A stretch of DNA of 36,808 nucleotides from positions 1-36,808 of the IMG/VR virus record IMGVR_UViG_3300020411_004153; one strand, 5' to 3'. The notes beneath the pieces were generated by a model, which was given only the letters and a program-made list of their open reading frames with translations, was not told the DNA's origin and did not search any database. Shown piece after piece: positions 10,601-17,927 of this stretch (positions within the stretch are counted from its first letter, which is position 1; the number at the start of each line of letters is the position of its first letter). This DNA is from a virus. The position numbers were made by a program, and so were the translations under genes.

Positions 10601-11109
10601 GCCATGTTCCATGGAGACTTGCTAGATATAGACATTGTGTTGTGTAGTCTTAAATATCTTGCAATTGGATGACTCGCGTCTCTAAACTGTTGCCACATTG
10701 GGCGCTGATAGGGTCCATTTCGATGCAACATTAAAGCGTTGAAAATATAAGCAGTGCTAAATCCTAAGTCGCCTGCCTCGTCTGCCTGATAATTGACGTT
10801 TATAAAGCCGCCATATCCTTGAGATGAGCCATCTTTCGTCGTGTCGTTGCCATCGGTTCCGACGTTAACATAAGACATTATGCTGTATGATGAAGTATAG
10901 CCAAGAAAACTAGAATTTAAATCAAAAGGCTCGTGAATATTCGTGTTCAAGCCCACAAAATCAGTTGGTATAAAGCCATTTCTAGTTGAACCATCTAGCT
11001 GTGCATCGTTTTTATCGAGACCAAATCTCCGATTCGCATCTGAGCCTGGCTTTAGATAACTACCAAACTCGCTGGCGGTTATAAAATTTAGTGATCCGCT
11101 TATTGCCAT
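4690..11109 (-). CDS. Giant virion structural protein, 2139 aa
   Basis: The 2139-residue protein begins MAISGSLNFITASEFGSYLK. Composition is Tyr/Ser/Gly/Asn-rich with few cysteines, typical of phage fibre and baseplate proteins. No catalytic site, signal peptide or membrane helix is visible. Residues 1045-1060 (ASFKLPFEALYTPSLL) and 1145-1162 (SSMSNFLCETMDFFLEGG) resemble a motif pair I remember from large uncharacterised marine phage structural proteins. Residues about 1275-1362 form a small beta module with VKIGSTTAETAQRAVNAING that recalls the insertion in the 642-residue neighbour. The C-terminal 250 residues are more helical (for example 1840-1905 and 2040-2085). GAGGT sits 5 bases before the ATG, supporting this start. 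It follows the LamG-containing gene by 37 bases and overlaps the next gene by TAATG. Likely part of the outer baseplate or host-recognition apparatus, inferred from position. Confidence 0.9.
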   Translation of the reverse strand: MAISGSLNFITASEFGSYLKPGSDANRRFGLDKNDAQLDGSTRNGFIPTDFVGLNTNIHEPFDLNSSFLGYTSSYSIMSYVNVGTDGNDTTKDGSSQGYGGFINVNYQADEAGDLGFSTAYIFNALMLHRNGPYQRPMWQQFRDASHPIARYLRLHNTMSISSKSPWNMADPANKANAPLQQHQWGKHNEHDPTTPKSNYADNFILFQTLDKYSTTVKFYESAVVSNHLPLKYTVNIGDSPAIVRQTLFNELTYFTNEDLNKKLKLSDGKPPNVFDNVNDFYIKRPMEPYRMLQAAKQIDGMRDVTLKERIYPREVNTYRPTTRKKDLYDEVAGTDFKGYDRVSYRTFWRDSQANRARTDDACLNSQGYNQRIPFQDYIARSGSQGDNSLKNYMCSNQYYMSGSVPFVAAGVVTWQRESEHVKYPPSGSSVFGQQREMYQPYQIALNSMWPLDVRSDIYDRPYYLAAVHNSGTHSDFSDGPSVAIGLSPLAPAALMSSRSFAAAVTSSITRSAGELVYSTKPTILYWAQQINATSFVHEGHPTVSGKSADDTAQEVPIARVSGSRARNRGLSVSGDTHTGGLTLGSTGDHPSQYNANFSFTGSSYGSLRDGYHAATASLQFLRHAYPYQTPYWAAHLISERNPMYDSYEDFSQDLYYIGKDYSIVPEFRYSEHYDYYTPRFGMFTSPNLKMFGLDTDKGYKAFKRNYSKLIEPKVNFLTIDGVDLQQTQTDFSSGPQNKYEFKTQFYELDDLDYTSNTLAIVDTPDKSYKAYPQSVEFHGKYTETEPATNFSYLLRLGDNFTDGEETIPSRITLKFMAIKKLLPYNGFYPVSRTVQIGTHLSQAFGSYLTGTNNEDLYTNYPGAALIQASGTLQAARLQALLEPLMAPGLLYNSIKSGIAVNHPIYRSYKDGAPEQEFPMKYFGPRQPNWYGEELGAEDPAVTNVGHSTNRFGFSDKLGQVARHLCISKASSTYGEGIQPHSKAAATPPESATGNYSLEVFTNNMELAANDSHGLHYHADFVGLGHGSMMGVASAMPTFLKVSASFKLPFEALYTPSLLKQAFKSDNDGEVQNASYLPYDFIDEARARELRSTFGETVTNAKLRGAKGSRTSESSWTPLWNPDASFSFGAILGGPVQRTSLKRYQSSMSNFLCETMDFFLEGGDAKFPVIQSNPIYGGIELEPKTYTMDVQLHQAKDHVLCEGPRLASLNTEYGKKHVRAPNTGPDRVTSGSAMMRGALFGPPVQIIEPLKIDETNLRYTYIPNIFKISNDSGPANGDEIRFCVNYHNARFNINSAWDDAVNDTRTGDGDNPGWVTIRFVTNLTSGDITTDNLIEVKIGSTTAETAQRAVNAINGVDLTGADMSDYYKTGADIYAPYGSGHSTYGSLGRAKARGFSATQDSTYPGVYIPPFGILATTGSTSTSWISIWSTIPHPVTRLSGNIGSESSHATAPYIGFDQKDASSSNRMLNSSALTSTSIGWVSGGMPASSLALGTSYLYGAAAGVPWEKLGETQFGYYDSSMKAVNSASSELYYNLQDPAYQAYTPPYFYGPSSAVISFKAEGTTNYKLSEIVSNTRSNSYYFEEYYKDLCPRMPSTGSLSSGSMNRMKIEASVDIWESTKGNEGKNNIFTLKAREDEPEKEGEVWWMAPKWMAPVLDMSEDSVPYRKTTRYQKNGDVLQSDKVTEVVTSSGTQYYGHRTGRSIWMGYGYDPYDEDLIEAVHGEGHEKEKGIWLTVKDVNIGVSGDQATTPGFVTDIGSNTALAATRESAFGNQDTASLGDALGFHDAGSGMTYPLGRMNNAKLVSEAVVAIPYFEKGFQKRVNFPGEHYDSTIYGTVEILPGKHFLRIWNPLFERMLSRLLAQRNAKVKAGVSLQEFYQKFNTSEIAIKEIRKTDLGKMIATLIGDVNAFDPASAPEFEAVSYVLPPEMDFIHNKAVTPFQMLIAPFYQFLDKQDLTNIYQGLMPDCSMRAEKDFVKITTSPGRGSANINDIFDLSLPGGGTADLSSAGLANFLSPMALKGNYGIDPEYVEMLGDYPNSSAEFYSRLRWMTFKIKQRAHKNYEMYRYRHIENAIMDNLDAKGESSLITNSRFNPGDQASLSGISLEPTYFSDVYGMNWPYDYFSLVEKLKIEAEFKVDE
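7024..7287 (-). other. Internal beta module in the 2139-aa protein (residues about 1275-1362)
   Basis: This section encodes alternating beta-type stretches followed by IEVKIGSTTAETAQRAVNAI. The pattern of a strand, then IG plus Thr/Ser, then a helix ending in AIN matches a module seen in the 642-residue protein (IGMSSDSNTTAIIDSIKSAI). It looks like a discrete domain set inside a longer structural protein. The similarity is weak and judged by eye. Confidence 0.4.
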
Positions 11110-11114
11110 TGTTT

Positions 11115-11119
11115 ACCTC
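11115..11119 (-). promoter_or_regulatory. Ribosome binding site of the 2139-aa gene
   Basis: On the minus strand GAGGT lies 5 bases before the ATG at 11107-11109, with a second GGAG at 11122-11125. It falls in the 37-base gap, so this start does not depend on an upstream coding overlap. Confidence 0.7.
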
Positions 11120-11125
11120 AACTCC

Positions 11126-11140
11126 ATCTAATAATTAGAT
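11126..11140. repeat. Short perfect palindrome in an intergenic gap
   Basis: ATCTAAT, one A, ATTAGAT: 7-base arms around a single central base, in the 37-base gap between the 2252- and 2139-residue genes. It has low GC and no T-run suited to a terminator. It could be an RNA hairpin with a five-base stem and five-base loop just ahead of the ribosome binding site, or chance in AT-rich DNA. Confidence 0.35.
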
Positions 11141-11146
11141 TATACA

Positions 11147-14100
11147 TTAAATTATCGAAGCTGTTATCCATGCATATTGAAAATCTGTTCTTGGTATCAT
11201 ATGAGACACAAAACCATTGTCGTGGGTAGAGCCGGTGACCATTTGTTCAAAAATCGCAGGAGGTACGCCCAAAGTAAAAACTGTAGGGCCGGTACCGTAG
11301 CCTGTAGCATTGTTGCTGTTTTTTCTATCGATTGAAGTTGTTAAAGACGAGTCTGACTCAACAGTATCGCCACTATCACCTAAACGCCACCAAGCCTGCA
11401 AATGCTGCGCGGCGGAGTGGTTTGTCAAATCACCAGAGCCTGGATTGATGATTTTACTCACATTGGACGTAGCAGTCTCTTGTTTAGGACAGCCGTTATA
11501 AATTTCCAACACATCTTCGTCGGACAATGCTCGATTCCAAATACTTATTTCGTCCATACCGCCGCGGGCAAATAGCGGAGATCCTGTGTCGTATTTGCCA
11601 ATGCTTAAGCCGGCGGCAGTATTGTGCATAGCTGTGTAAGATCCTGCGTCGAAACGAGTTGAAGCAATTTCTGCACCATTTATATAAAGCTTCATGCCTT
11701 TAGATTCGCCGGCTGTATCGGCAGTTGCAACTATATGAGTCCAAAGACCTTGATATGAAGTGAGGGCGGAGTCAGACCTTACCGCCTCGTACACAGATTC
11801 TGTCTCATCCATGCATTTAAAGTATAATTTGTCGTCAGTGCTGACATAAAGGCGCCATTCATAAAGGCTAGAGCCATGGTTAACTTTCTCAATGATGGGA
11901 AAATTAGTTGCATCCGTCATCTGCACCCAAGCGCTAATAGAAAAAGCGCCATCAGCGCTGGTGGCGCCGAACTGGAGAGTGATGTTATCCGCAACAGCAA
12001 GATAATCGTTTGTACCATTAAAAGATGCGCCCTTGCTTGAAGCAATTCCATAAGAAGACGACTGTTCAATTCTTTGTACGGAGTTTGAGTGATATTTGTG
12101 TCTAGCTGCATCTCCATTTATTGAATAATCATCGCTTCGAGTGCTGCCGACGACCTCGTCTCCAAAAACTCTAGCTGATGTAGAAGTTGGGCCATGTGTA
12201 CTAGTGCCAAATTTGCCCATATGCGCAGTTAATTGTGAAGTATGCTGTTGCCGAATAAATCTGTTTCGCCATGGCATAGCATTGTAGACAGAAAAACTCT
12301 CATGCTCGCGATCAAGGTAGCCCCTAGACAAGCTTTCATGATCTCCAGGTGAGCTAAAATGAGCAACAAATCTTGTCTTGTTGCGCACTGTGCCGCTGAG
12401 GAACTCGCGCTCCGGCAAAACAAAGCTGTCAGTCGAAGGTGCTCGACCGCCAACTACGGGATCAAGCCTAGTGTTTAATATATTTGTAATACTAGAGCCG
12501 GTACCGATCATTGAAAGGGGGCCCATTGAGGAAGTACGGCTTGAGACTTCTGTATGGTTCTTGACAAACCACGGATCATTGGCCGCGCGGTTGCCTATAT
12601 TCAAGTATTGATATCTATGAAAATAGTTACCAGCTTTGGTTGGTGAGGAACTGGTAATTTCTATATTTCTAATATTAACAGGGCGCTTTGCTACTTCTTC
12701 ACGGAAAAGCATAGCGTGTGGTTGGCTTATGTTGTCGTGTGTGGGGTGCAACAAGCGCCAGGAGTCACCTTTGTTTTGTTTCGCAGAGTCGCCCTGATAG
12801 ATGGCCACATTATCAATCGCGCAATCTCCAAGATGGCCAATACCAGCAGTGTAAAGAAATCTTATATAAAATCTTTTTCCAAGAAAATCTTGAAGGCCGT
12901 TGCCATATGAAGGATAGTTTGCTGTGGCATATGCAGATTTGAATGCGTCAGTTGAACTGGCATGCTGCTCTCCAGTAAGGCTGGTTGCCTGACTTGGAGT
13001 GCCGCTATGATCCCACCTAAGCAAGATATCCGTCACATCGCTAGCAAAAGTTGGGTCAGTAGACGCTTGAGCCTTCAAGGTGCCTATATTAACACCATGC
13101 ATGTGATAGTCAAATTTAAAATATACTTCTCCGGAGTCAGTAGACAAGTCCAAGAAATCAATTAAAGGAGTTCTCAAGCCAAAAGTCTGTTGCGCATATT
13201 CTGGCAGGACTTCACAATAAGCAAACCTTTCACTAGCGCTGACGGTCGGACCAGTACCAAACGAGGGTGTCGTGCCTCTCTTGAATGTCCAAGCGTGCAA
13301 GGTACCGCAATCTACACCACCGGCCCACATTTCATACGCACTAGGCTCAAGATACACATTCCCGTGCATGCCTCCCGCTGTATCGCTGTTACCTCCTCTT
13401 AGCTGGACGTGGTCTTGGTGGCCAGCATAAGTGCCAGCGTGAAAATATTCGTTTAAAATATATTGACTTTCAAGACTTCGCGGCCTAGTAAGATTATTAT
13501 ACAGAGCCCAACCTTCTGCTCGGTCGAGGGCAGAATCTAGATTATTAAAATTGCCCTTTAGAGTAGAATAGCGATTGATTTCTGCATGTCGGTGTTGCAT
13601 GCCTCCAACATTTGCCCGAGTAAACGGCCCCTGCATCGGTATTTCTGCGTCCGGGCCGTAATAATCATGGTGGTAGTTGTTAAAGTCAGTTCTAAATTGA
13701 GCGTTTGTTCCAAGCGCATTGATATATCCAGGCTTTTTATAGCCATCCTCAATAGAAGACGTGTATATACTAAATGGAAAAAGCTGTTCACTCTTAAGAT
13801 CGTCATATTCTGCCCGGGCTGTGTTGCCGCCAAGGACTGTATCTGTTAAGTCACCTGCAGTTTCTATTGATGACTTGAAATAAGCTATCTTCTTGTTTAA
13901 CTCTTCTGGCGTATATTGGTCATTGCAGTCTTTTATAGGAAGCTGGTTGTCCAAATCCATAAAAAGAAAATCATCATCACTAGCCCATTTTACAGCGTTT
14001 TTGTAAAGATCATATTTTTTATTAACTTTTGAGTTTGGGCCGCCCTTCAAAGTCAAGGCCCGGTCTTTTTCTATGCGAACCGGCCTAGAAAGTGCCCTTA

Positions 14101-17100
14101 TTTTGTAAGTGGGCGCAGAATAACTGTCTCCGCCATCAGTAAAAAACGTTGGGTCATCTTGAGGGCGCATATTTGTGCCAACAACAGGCGATGTTGTGTT
14201 TATTCTGCGCAATAGAGTGTTTTTTGTATTATTAACGTCAACAACACTAGAAGAAAGAGTTGTTTTTGACGGATCGACGCTGCCTGGATCTACATAAAGA
14301 ATCCCACGCTCTGCTCTGGACTTCCACCATAGACAACTATCACTTTCTGTGCTTCCGGGGTTTACATGTCCGAACTTCCAGTTATACAACATCTCGTTAA
14401 TGCCCAAAATAGGGTCAAATGGTTCGCGAGTTTTGTTGTCTAGGGTGGGAAACTTAGACCAGTACTTATTTCTCTCAAGAATATGACTCTCTACCATATT
14501 TCGCAGTACTTCGACCTTGTTTGTCGAAGCTGGAATTAGTTGGAAAATCATTAACGAAACTGCATCGTCAATCCACTTGTAATATTCAATAAATTTGTCT
14601 AAATCCGGGGCTTCTTCCACCTTTTCAAAGAAAAGATCGCGCAGTTTGTCTATTTTTTTATAATTTGGACGATATCTGTTAACTGGTTCACCAATCAAGT
14701 TGTTAAAGTCGACAATTGTAGCAAAAAATCTCAACATTTCTTCCGAAATGACCTGATACATGCTTTTTTCTACTGAAAGATGGTGCTGAACGTAAGTTGT
14801 GTCTCGAATGAAGTTAACATCATCAAATCTATTTAAAACTTTGACCATGTCGTCGCTATTTACGATTTCTGGTAGCTTTTGTTTACCAGTTGGGACAAAT
14901 TCGACGTCAACTGCTTGATCTGACCCGGTAACAAAGAAATCTCCCTTGGCTGGATAGTGAGAATTCAGTAGAGTTCTATAATCACCGTATCTATTGCTTG
15001 AGTTGCCTCTTGAGCCGGATGAAAAGTCAGTAATTGAAAACTCTCCGGACCTTCCGGAAGCAGTAACGTTTTCAACTGTCCAGTCCATGACCAATTTTTC
15101 TATTTGCGGAATAGATTTGTGTGAAAATTTTGAGAAAAAGTTGTCATTCTTGTAAGGATTGCCGGCGCCATAAGTAAAAGAGTCCAAAGCATGCGCCTTA
15201 ATCGTGTCATTTGTCAAATAGTCGTGCCAATATCTTACTGAGGCGACTTTAACATCTGAATGTGTGGCCACGGAGCCAGTAAAGTTGTTCCTCCGAGCGC
15301 CGGCAAAAATTCTTTTTGGCCTTTCAAAGAACTTAATTGCAGTTTCAAAACTGATTGAACTGCTTAGAACGAACTCTTCTTGTAAAATATTCGATAAGTA
15401 GTTAACCCCGTAAAGCTCTAAAACGTAAGCACTGCTAATAGGCTCAAAACTGCCGGTAACGAGACCGCCATGGTTCTTGGACGGTCGCAGACGAACTGCA
15501 AAATTCCACTTTTCATTATCATAAATTCTAGAATATGAACTAGCTGTTTCTAATTCCGGAAAAACGTGGTCGCCGTTCGATGGTGCAGTCGTTGAAAGAA
15601 CAAATTTTCCATCTCTTTTGTCATTTTTGGACTTCTGAACCTTTAAGTGGAAGTTAATATCGTCAGTTCCAACGTCGGCCCCAGTGCCATCTAAGTAGCT
15701 CAAGTCTGTATTCGAGGGCTTTACGCCATGTAGACCAAAAATCGACGAATCATAACCAGGAAAAAGATTATAGTTATCGTCATTAGCTACGTGCCTTTTG
15801 GGGAATATCACTTCTACTTCCATAGTGGCAGAACTGCCCGAGGCCAGGGCCCTGGATATTCCTGGTATATAAGAAAGAGAATCTGTTATGCCAGTATCGT
15901 AGTATTGATAGGCGGTTGATTCAAAAGAATTTATATATTTACCGGTCTTCTCATACCTGGTCTCCAAGTCATCAAAATCTATATATTTTTTTCTTAATGA
16001 AGTATAAGTAAAATTGTCTTTTAATTCAAATGTCTCGCCAGATGCATAAATGTTAAGTTTGACGAGGTCTTCATCAACACCAAAACACCTTAAAAAGTTG
16101 CGCAAAGACTTAAGCGTGCCTTTGGTTTTTTGCAAATACGTGAGGTTGTTATATATGTTTTGATAAATTGTGTTTTTAACGTCGTATAATTTCTTTTCAA
16201 ATAGTCTTTGTTCGTCACGATTTAAATATTTTGCCAACAATGACGCATCTGCAAAAAGCTCCGGTGCCTCGATGCCACGATGAGTAAGAAGTCGATCAGC
16301 GAAGGCCAGAGGCTTTTCATATTTTGGATCGTTATCATAAGGATAGTTTATATCTTTGAGTCGAGGCAAAGATTCCATTTGCAGATAAACGTCATCGAAA
16401 AAGCTAGAAATTATCTGAACCATGTATTTTAGATTGTTAGATTTTTGTTCGTCTTCTTCTGTAATCCAGCCCGGAAAGCTTTTTAAAAGCATCGCCGAGT
16501 TTTCTTCATCCCAGAATGAACCAGATGTTAGTTTTGCTGTATGATATGCAGAGACTTCTGGGTGGAAAGAATATAAAATAGGGTCTTTAAATTCTGCTGG
16601 TGAGGCGCCTGCCGTGACCATAGCAGAACTTAAGTTTCTTGAAGTCGTGGAGTCATAATTTATAAAATCGCCATTTGAAATACGACCAGAATAATCCAAT
16701 ATGATTGAATCAGTGTTGGGCTGGCCAGTAATTCCTTCGTTGAACTTGTAATAAACACCAAGATCGACTGGATTGTGAACTTTATCATATTTTATATTAT
16801 CAGTATTTGTTCCGCCGCCGATCTGTTGTCGGTAGAACCTCCCAATATCTTGCGCGTTGCGTTCTGTTTTCCAATATCTAAATTCGTCAAAATGAGCGTC
16901 AACAGCATTACCCCAGCCGCGTCCAGCTTGTGCGAGATTTATCGCTTTAGGTCCTGCTAGAGCGCCGATGGCGGCGACCATCTTGCCGTCAATTGGGTTA
17001 ATCGTATCCGAATCGATCACAGATGATTTTAAAACGCCGTCTAAGTACATTTTACTTATGGTGGAGGAGCCAGTTATCGCTGCAGTAAACGCATAATGGC

Positions 17101-17905
17101 GCCACTTCCCGTCAGCAATACCTTGGCCAGACAGTCCAGTCTCGTGAAGGAACTCTAGTTCTGTTGATCCAGAATTAATTATTAATCTAAGATCATCCTT
17201 GGAAACACCATTACAGTAAACTCTTAAGTTTCCATATTGATCGCCTGTGGCTCCTGAGGCGACAAGGTTAAACAAGTATTCGTATTTTACAGTTGATGTG
17301 TCGACCCAAGAATCTTTTTTAAGCCAAAATTCAAAAGTTATACCCTTGGCCAGATCTAGCTCTAAGTTGTTTGTCCTTGCAGAGGACGCTTCATATATAT
17401 TTACTTTAGACACGCCAGGCTGTTCTGGGCCGCTCGCAACAGGATCTTTAAAATTTCCTGCTGGGTCGGCGTGAGGGCCACCTGAAAAGAGAATATATTG
17501 CGGAGCAGAGCTGCTGTATACATTTAAAGAAGATTCAGCAGTGTAAGTATTTGAGCCGCTGTTGAGTGTTATATGGCCGTTGACGCGAGGATACTCATTT
17601 TGAAAAATAAATGCGTCTAAATAATTGCTATCATTCTCCCATTCAGTTTTTTCTGCCAAGGAGCCATCGTACGGATAGGTCTGGTATATCCGTTTAATTG
17701 CTGAATCGTAATAAAGCTCCGCTGACCCATATCTTGCGAAATTAGAAGCTGTTGTAAAGTCAACATTAGGAAAGAATCTTCTGCGCTTTTCAGAATATGC
17801 TTCGATAAACCGCTTCGACTCAACATCATCACGCACGTCATTGTGAGTTTGTTTGCGGATAAACTTTAGAGAGTGGCCTTTGTCAAATAAATCTTTTACG
17901 CTCAT
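11147..17905 (-). CDS. Giant baseplate/adhesin-like protein with LamG and MAM-like domains, 2252 aa
   Basis: The 2252-residue protein reads as a chain of domains. Residues about 165-400 are a LamG/concanavalin-like fold (ITFEFWLKKDSW, later GKWRHYAFTAAI and a strand with HFDEFRYWKTERNAQDI). Residues 455-625 are helical, with LFEKKLYDVKNTIYQNIYNN then KGTLKSLRNFLRCFGVD, resembling the gpI/gp7-type baseplate module. Residues about 690-905 look like another jelly-roll sheet. Residues 1030-1150 are helical. Residues about 1515-1706 are MAM-like (YFKFDYHMHG, GTLKAQ, GDCAIDNVAIY). Residues about 1958-2190 are a second clear LamG domain (FSISAWVQMTD, GLWTHIVATAD, GGMDEISIWNRAL). The start follows the previous stop by 22 bases with only a weak GGGA. 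Position after the gp6-like gene and the domain set suggest a baseplate wedge part that also carries glycan- or receptor-binding modules; this is inference. Confidence 0.9.
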   Translation of the reverse strand: MSVKDLFDKGHSLKFIRKQTHNDVRDDVESKRFIEAYSEKRRRFFPNVDFTTASNFARYGSAELYYDSAIKRIYQTYPYDGSLAEKTEWENDSNYLDAFIFQNEYPRVNGHITLNSGSNTYTAESSLNVYSSSAPQYILFSGGPHADPAGNFKDPVASGPEQPGVSKVNIYEASSARTNNLELDLAKGITFEFWLKKDSWVDTSTVKYEYLFNLVASGATGDQYGNLRVYCNGVSKDDLRLIINSGSTELEFLHETGLSGQGIADGKWRHYAFTAAITGSSTISKMYLDGVLKSSVIDSDTINPIDGKMVAAIGALAGPKAINLAQAGRGWGNAVDAHFDEFRYWKTERNAQDIGRFYRQQIGGGTNTDNIKYDKVHNPVDLGVYYKFNEGITGQPNTDSIILDYSGRISNGDFINYDSTTSRNLSSAMVTAGASPAEFKDPILYSFHPEVSAYHTAKLTSGSFWDEENSAMLLKSFPGWITEEDEQKSNNLKYMVQIISSFFDDVYLQMESLPRLKDINYPYDNDPKYEKPLAFADRLLTHRGIEAPELFADASLLAKYLNRDEQRLFEKKLYDVKNTIYQNIYNNLTYLQKTKGTLKSLRNFLRCFGVDEDLVKLNIYASGETFELKDNFTYTSLRKKYIDFDDLETRYEKTGKYINSFESTAYQYYDTGITDSLSYIPGISRALASGSSATMEVEVIFPKRHVANDDNYNLFPGYDSSIFGLHGVKPSNTDLSYLDGTGADVGTDDINFHLKVQKSKNDKRDGKFVLSTTAPSNGDHVFPELETASSYSRIYDNEKWNFAVRLRPSKNHGGLVTGSFEPISSAYVLELYGVNYLSNILQEEFVLSSSISFETAIKFFERPKRIFAGARRNNFTGSVATHSDVKVASVRYWHDYLTNDTIKAHALDSFTYGAGNPYKNDNFFSKFSHKSIPQIEKLVMDWTVENVTASGRSGEFSITDFSSGSRGNSSNRYGDYRTLLNSHYPAKGDFFVTGSDQAVDVEFVPTGKQKLPEIVNSDDMVKVLNRFDDVNFIRDTTYVQHHLSVEKSMYQVISEEMLRFFATIVDFNNLIGEPVNRYRPNYKKIDKLRDLFFEKVEEAPDLDKFIEYYKWIDDAVSLMIFQLIPASTNKVEVLRNMVESHILERNKYWSKFPTLDNKTREPFDPILGINEMLYNWKFGHVNPGSTESDSCLWWKSRAERGILYVDPGSVDPSKTTLSSSVVDVNNTKNTLLRRINTTSPVVGTNMRPQDDPTFFTDGGDSYSAPTYKIRALSRPVRIEKDRALTLKGGPNSKVNKKYDLYKNAVKWASDDDFLFMDLDNQLPIKDCNDQYTPEELNKKIAYFKSSIETAGDLTDTVLGGNTARAEYDDLKSEQLFPFSIYTSSIEDGYKKPGYINALGTNAQFRTDFNNYHHDYYGPDAEIPMQGPFTRANVGGMQHRHAEINRYSTLKGNFNNLDSALDRAEGWALYNNLTRPRSLESQYILNEYFHAGTYAGHQDHVQLRGGNSDTAGGMHGNVYLEPSAYEMWAGGVDCGTLHAWTFKRGTTPSFGTGPTVSASERFAYCEVLPEYAQQTFGLRTPLIDFLDLSTDSGEVYFKFDYHMHGVNIGTLKAQASTDPTFASDVTDILLRWDHSGTPSQATSLTGEQHASSTDAFKSAYATANYPSYGNGLQDFLGKRFYIRFLYTAGIGHLGDCAIDNVAIYQGDSAKQNKGDSWRLLHPTHDNISQPHAMLFREEVAKRPVNIRNIEITSSSPTKAGNYFHRYQYLNIGNRAANDPWFVKNHTEVSSRTSSMGPLSMIGTGSSITNILNTRLDPVVGGRAPSTDSFVLPEREFLSGTVRNKTRFVAHFSSPGDHESLSRGYLDREHESFSVYNAMPWRNRFIRQQHTSQLTAHMGKFGTSTHGPTSTSARVFGDEVVGSTRSDDYSINGDAARHKYHSNSVQRIEQSSSYGIASSKGASFNGTNDYLAVADNITLQFGATSADGAFSISAWVQMTDATNFPIIEKVNHGSSLYEWRLYVSTDDKLYFKCMDETESVYEAVRSDSALTSYQGLWTHIVATADTAGESKGMKLYINGAEIASTRFDAGSYTAMHNTAAGLSIGKYDTGSPLFARGGMDEISIWNRALSDEDVLEIYNGCPKQETATSNVSKIINPGSGDLTNHSAAQHLQAWWRLGDSGDTVESDSSLTTSIDRKNSNNATGYGTGPTVFTLGVPPAIFEQMVTGSTHDNGFVSHMIPRTDFQYAWITASII
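11336..12034 (-). other. C-terminal LamG/concanavalin A-like domain (residues about 1958-2190)
   Basis: The order of motifs is that of the LamG_3 family: SFNGTNDYLAVADN, then FSISAWVQMTD, then LWTHIVATAD, KLYINGAEIAS, GGMDEISIWNRALSDEDV and finally AWWRLGD. Such domains bind glycans or proteins and are common on phage tail fibres. The match is by eye but the motif order is complete. Confidence 0.8.
12788..13363 (-). other. MAM-like domain (residues about 1515-1706)
   Basis: The segment contains a Trp-rich N-terminal strand, then YFKFDYHMHG followed by GTLKAQ, then GKRFYIRFLYTAGIGHLGDC and AIDNVAIYQG. This matches the MAM signature (F-x-YHM-x-G, L-x-V, then a GDIAIDDI-like strand). MAM domains are adhesive jelly-rolls best known from animal meprins and receptor phosphatases and also found in bacteria. 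Confidence 0.6.
15191..15838 (-). other. Possible third jelly-roll domain (residues about 690-905)
   Basis: Strand-like segments (TMEVEVIFPKR, NFAVRLRP, YVLELYGVN, FETAIKFFE, KVASVRYWHDYLTND) follow the spacing of a LamG-like sheet. The terminal strand plus helix resembles the DEFRYW / DEISIW segment of the two clearer LamG domains in the same protein. This call is weaker than the other two. Confidence 0.4.
16031..16543 (-). other. Helical module resembling baseplate gpI/gp7 region (residues about 455-625)
   Basis: Helices with KYMVQIISSFFDDVYLQMES, then LFEKKLYDVKNTIYQNIYNN and KGTLKSLRNFLRCFGVD. Tail_P2_I-type proteins have a helical head followed by a KGT-led helix ending in a Leu-Gly turn. 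The gene also sits after the J homologue, where gene I is expected. Suggestive only. Confidence 0.45.
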
Positions 17906-17927
17906 GGTATGTTCCCAGCATTCTTAT

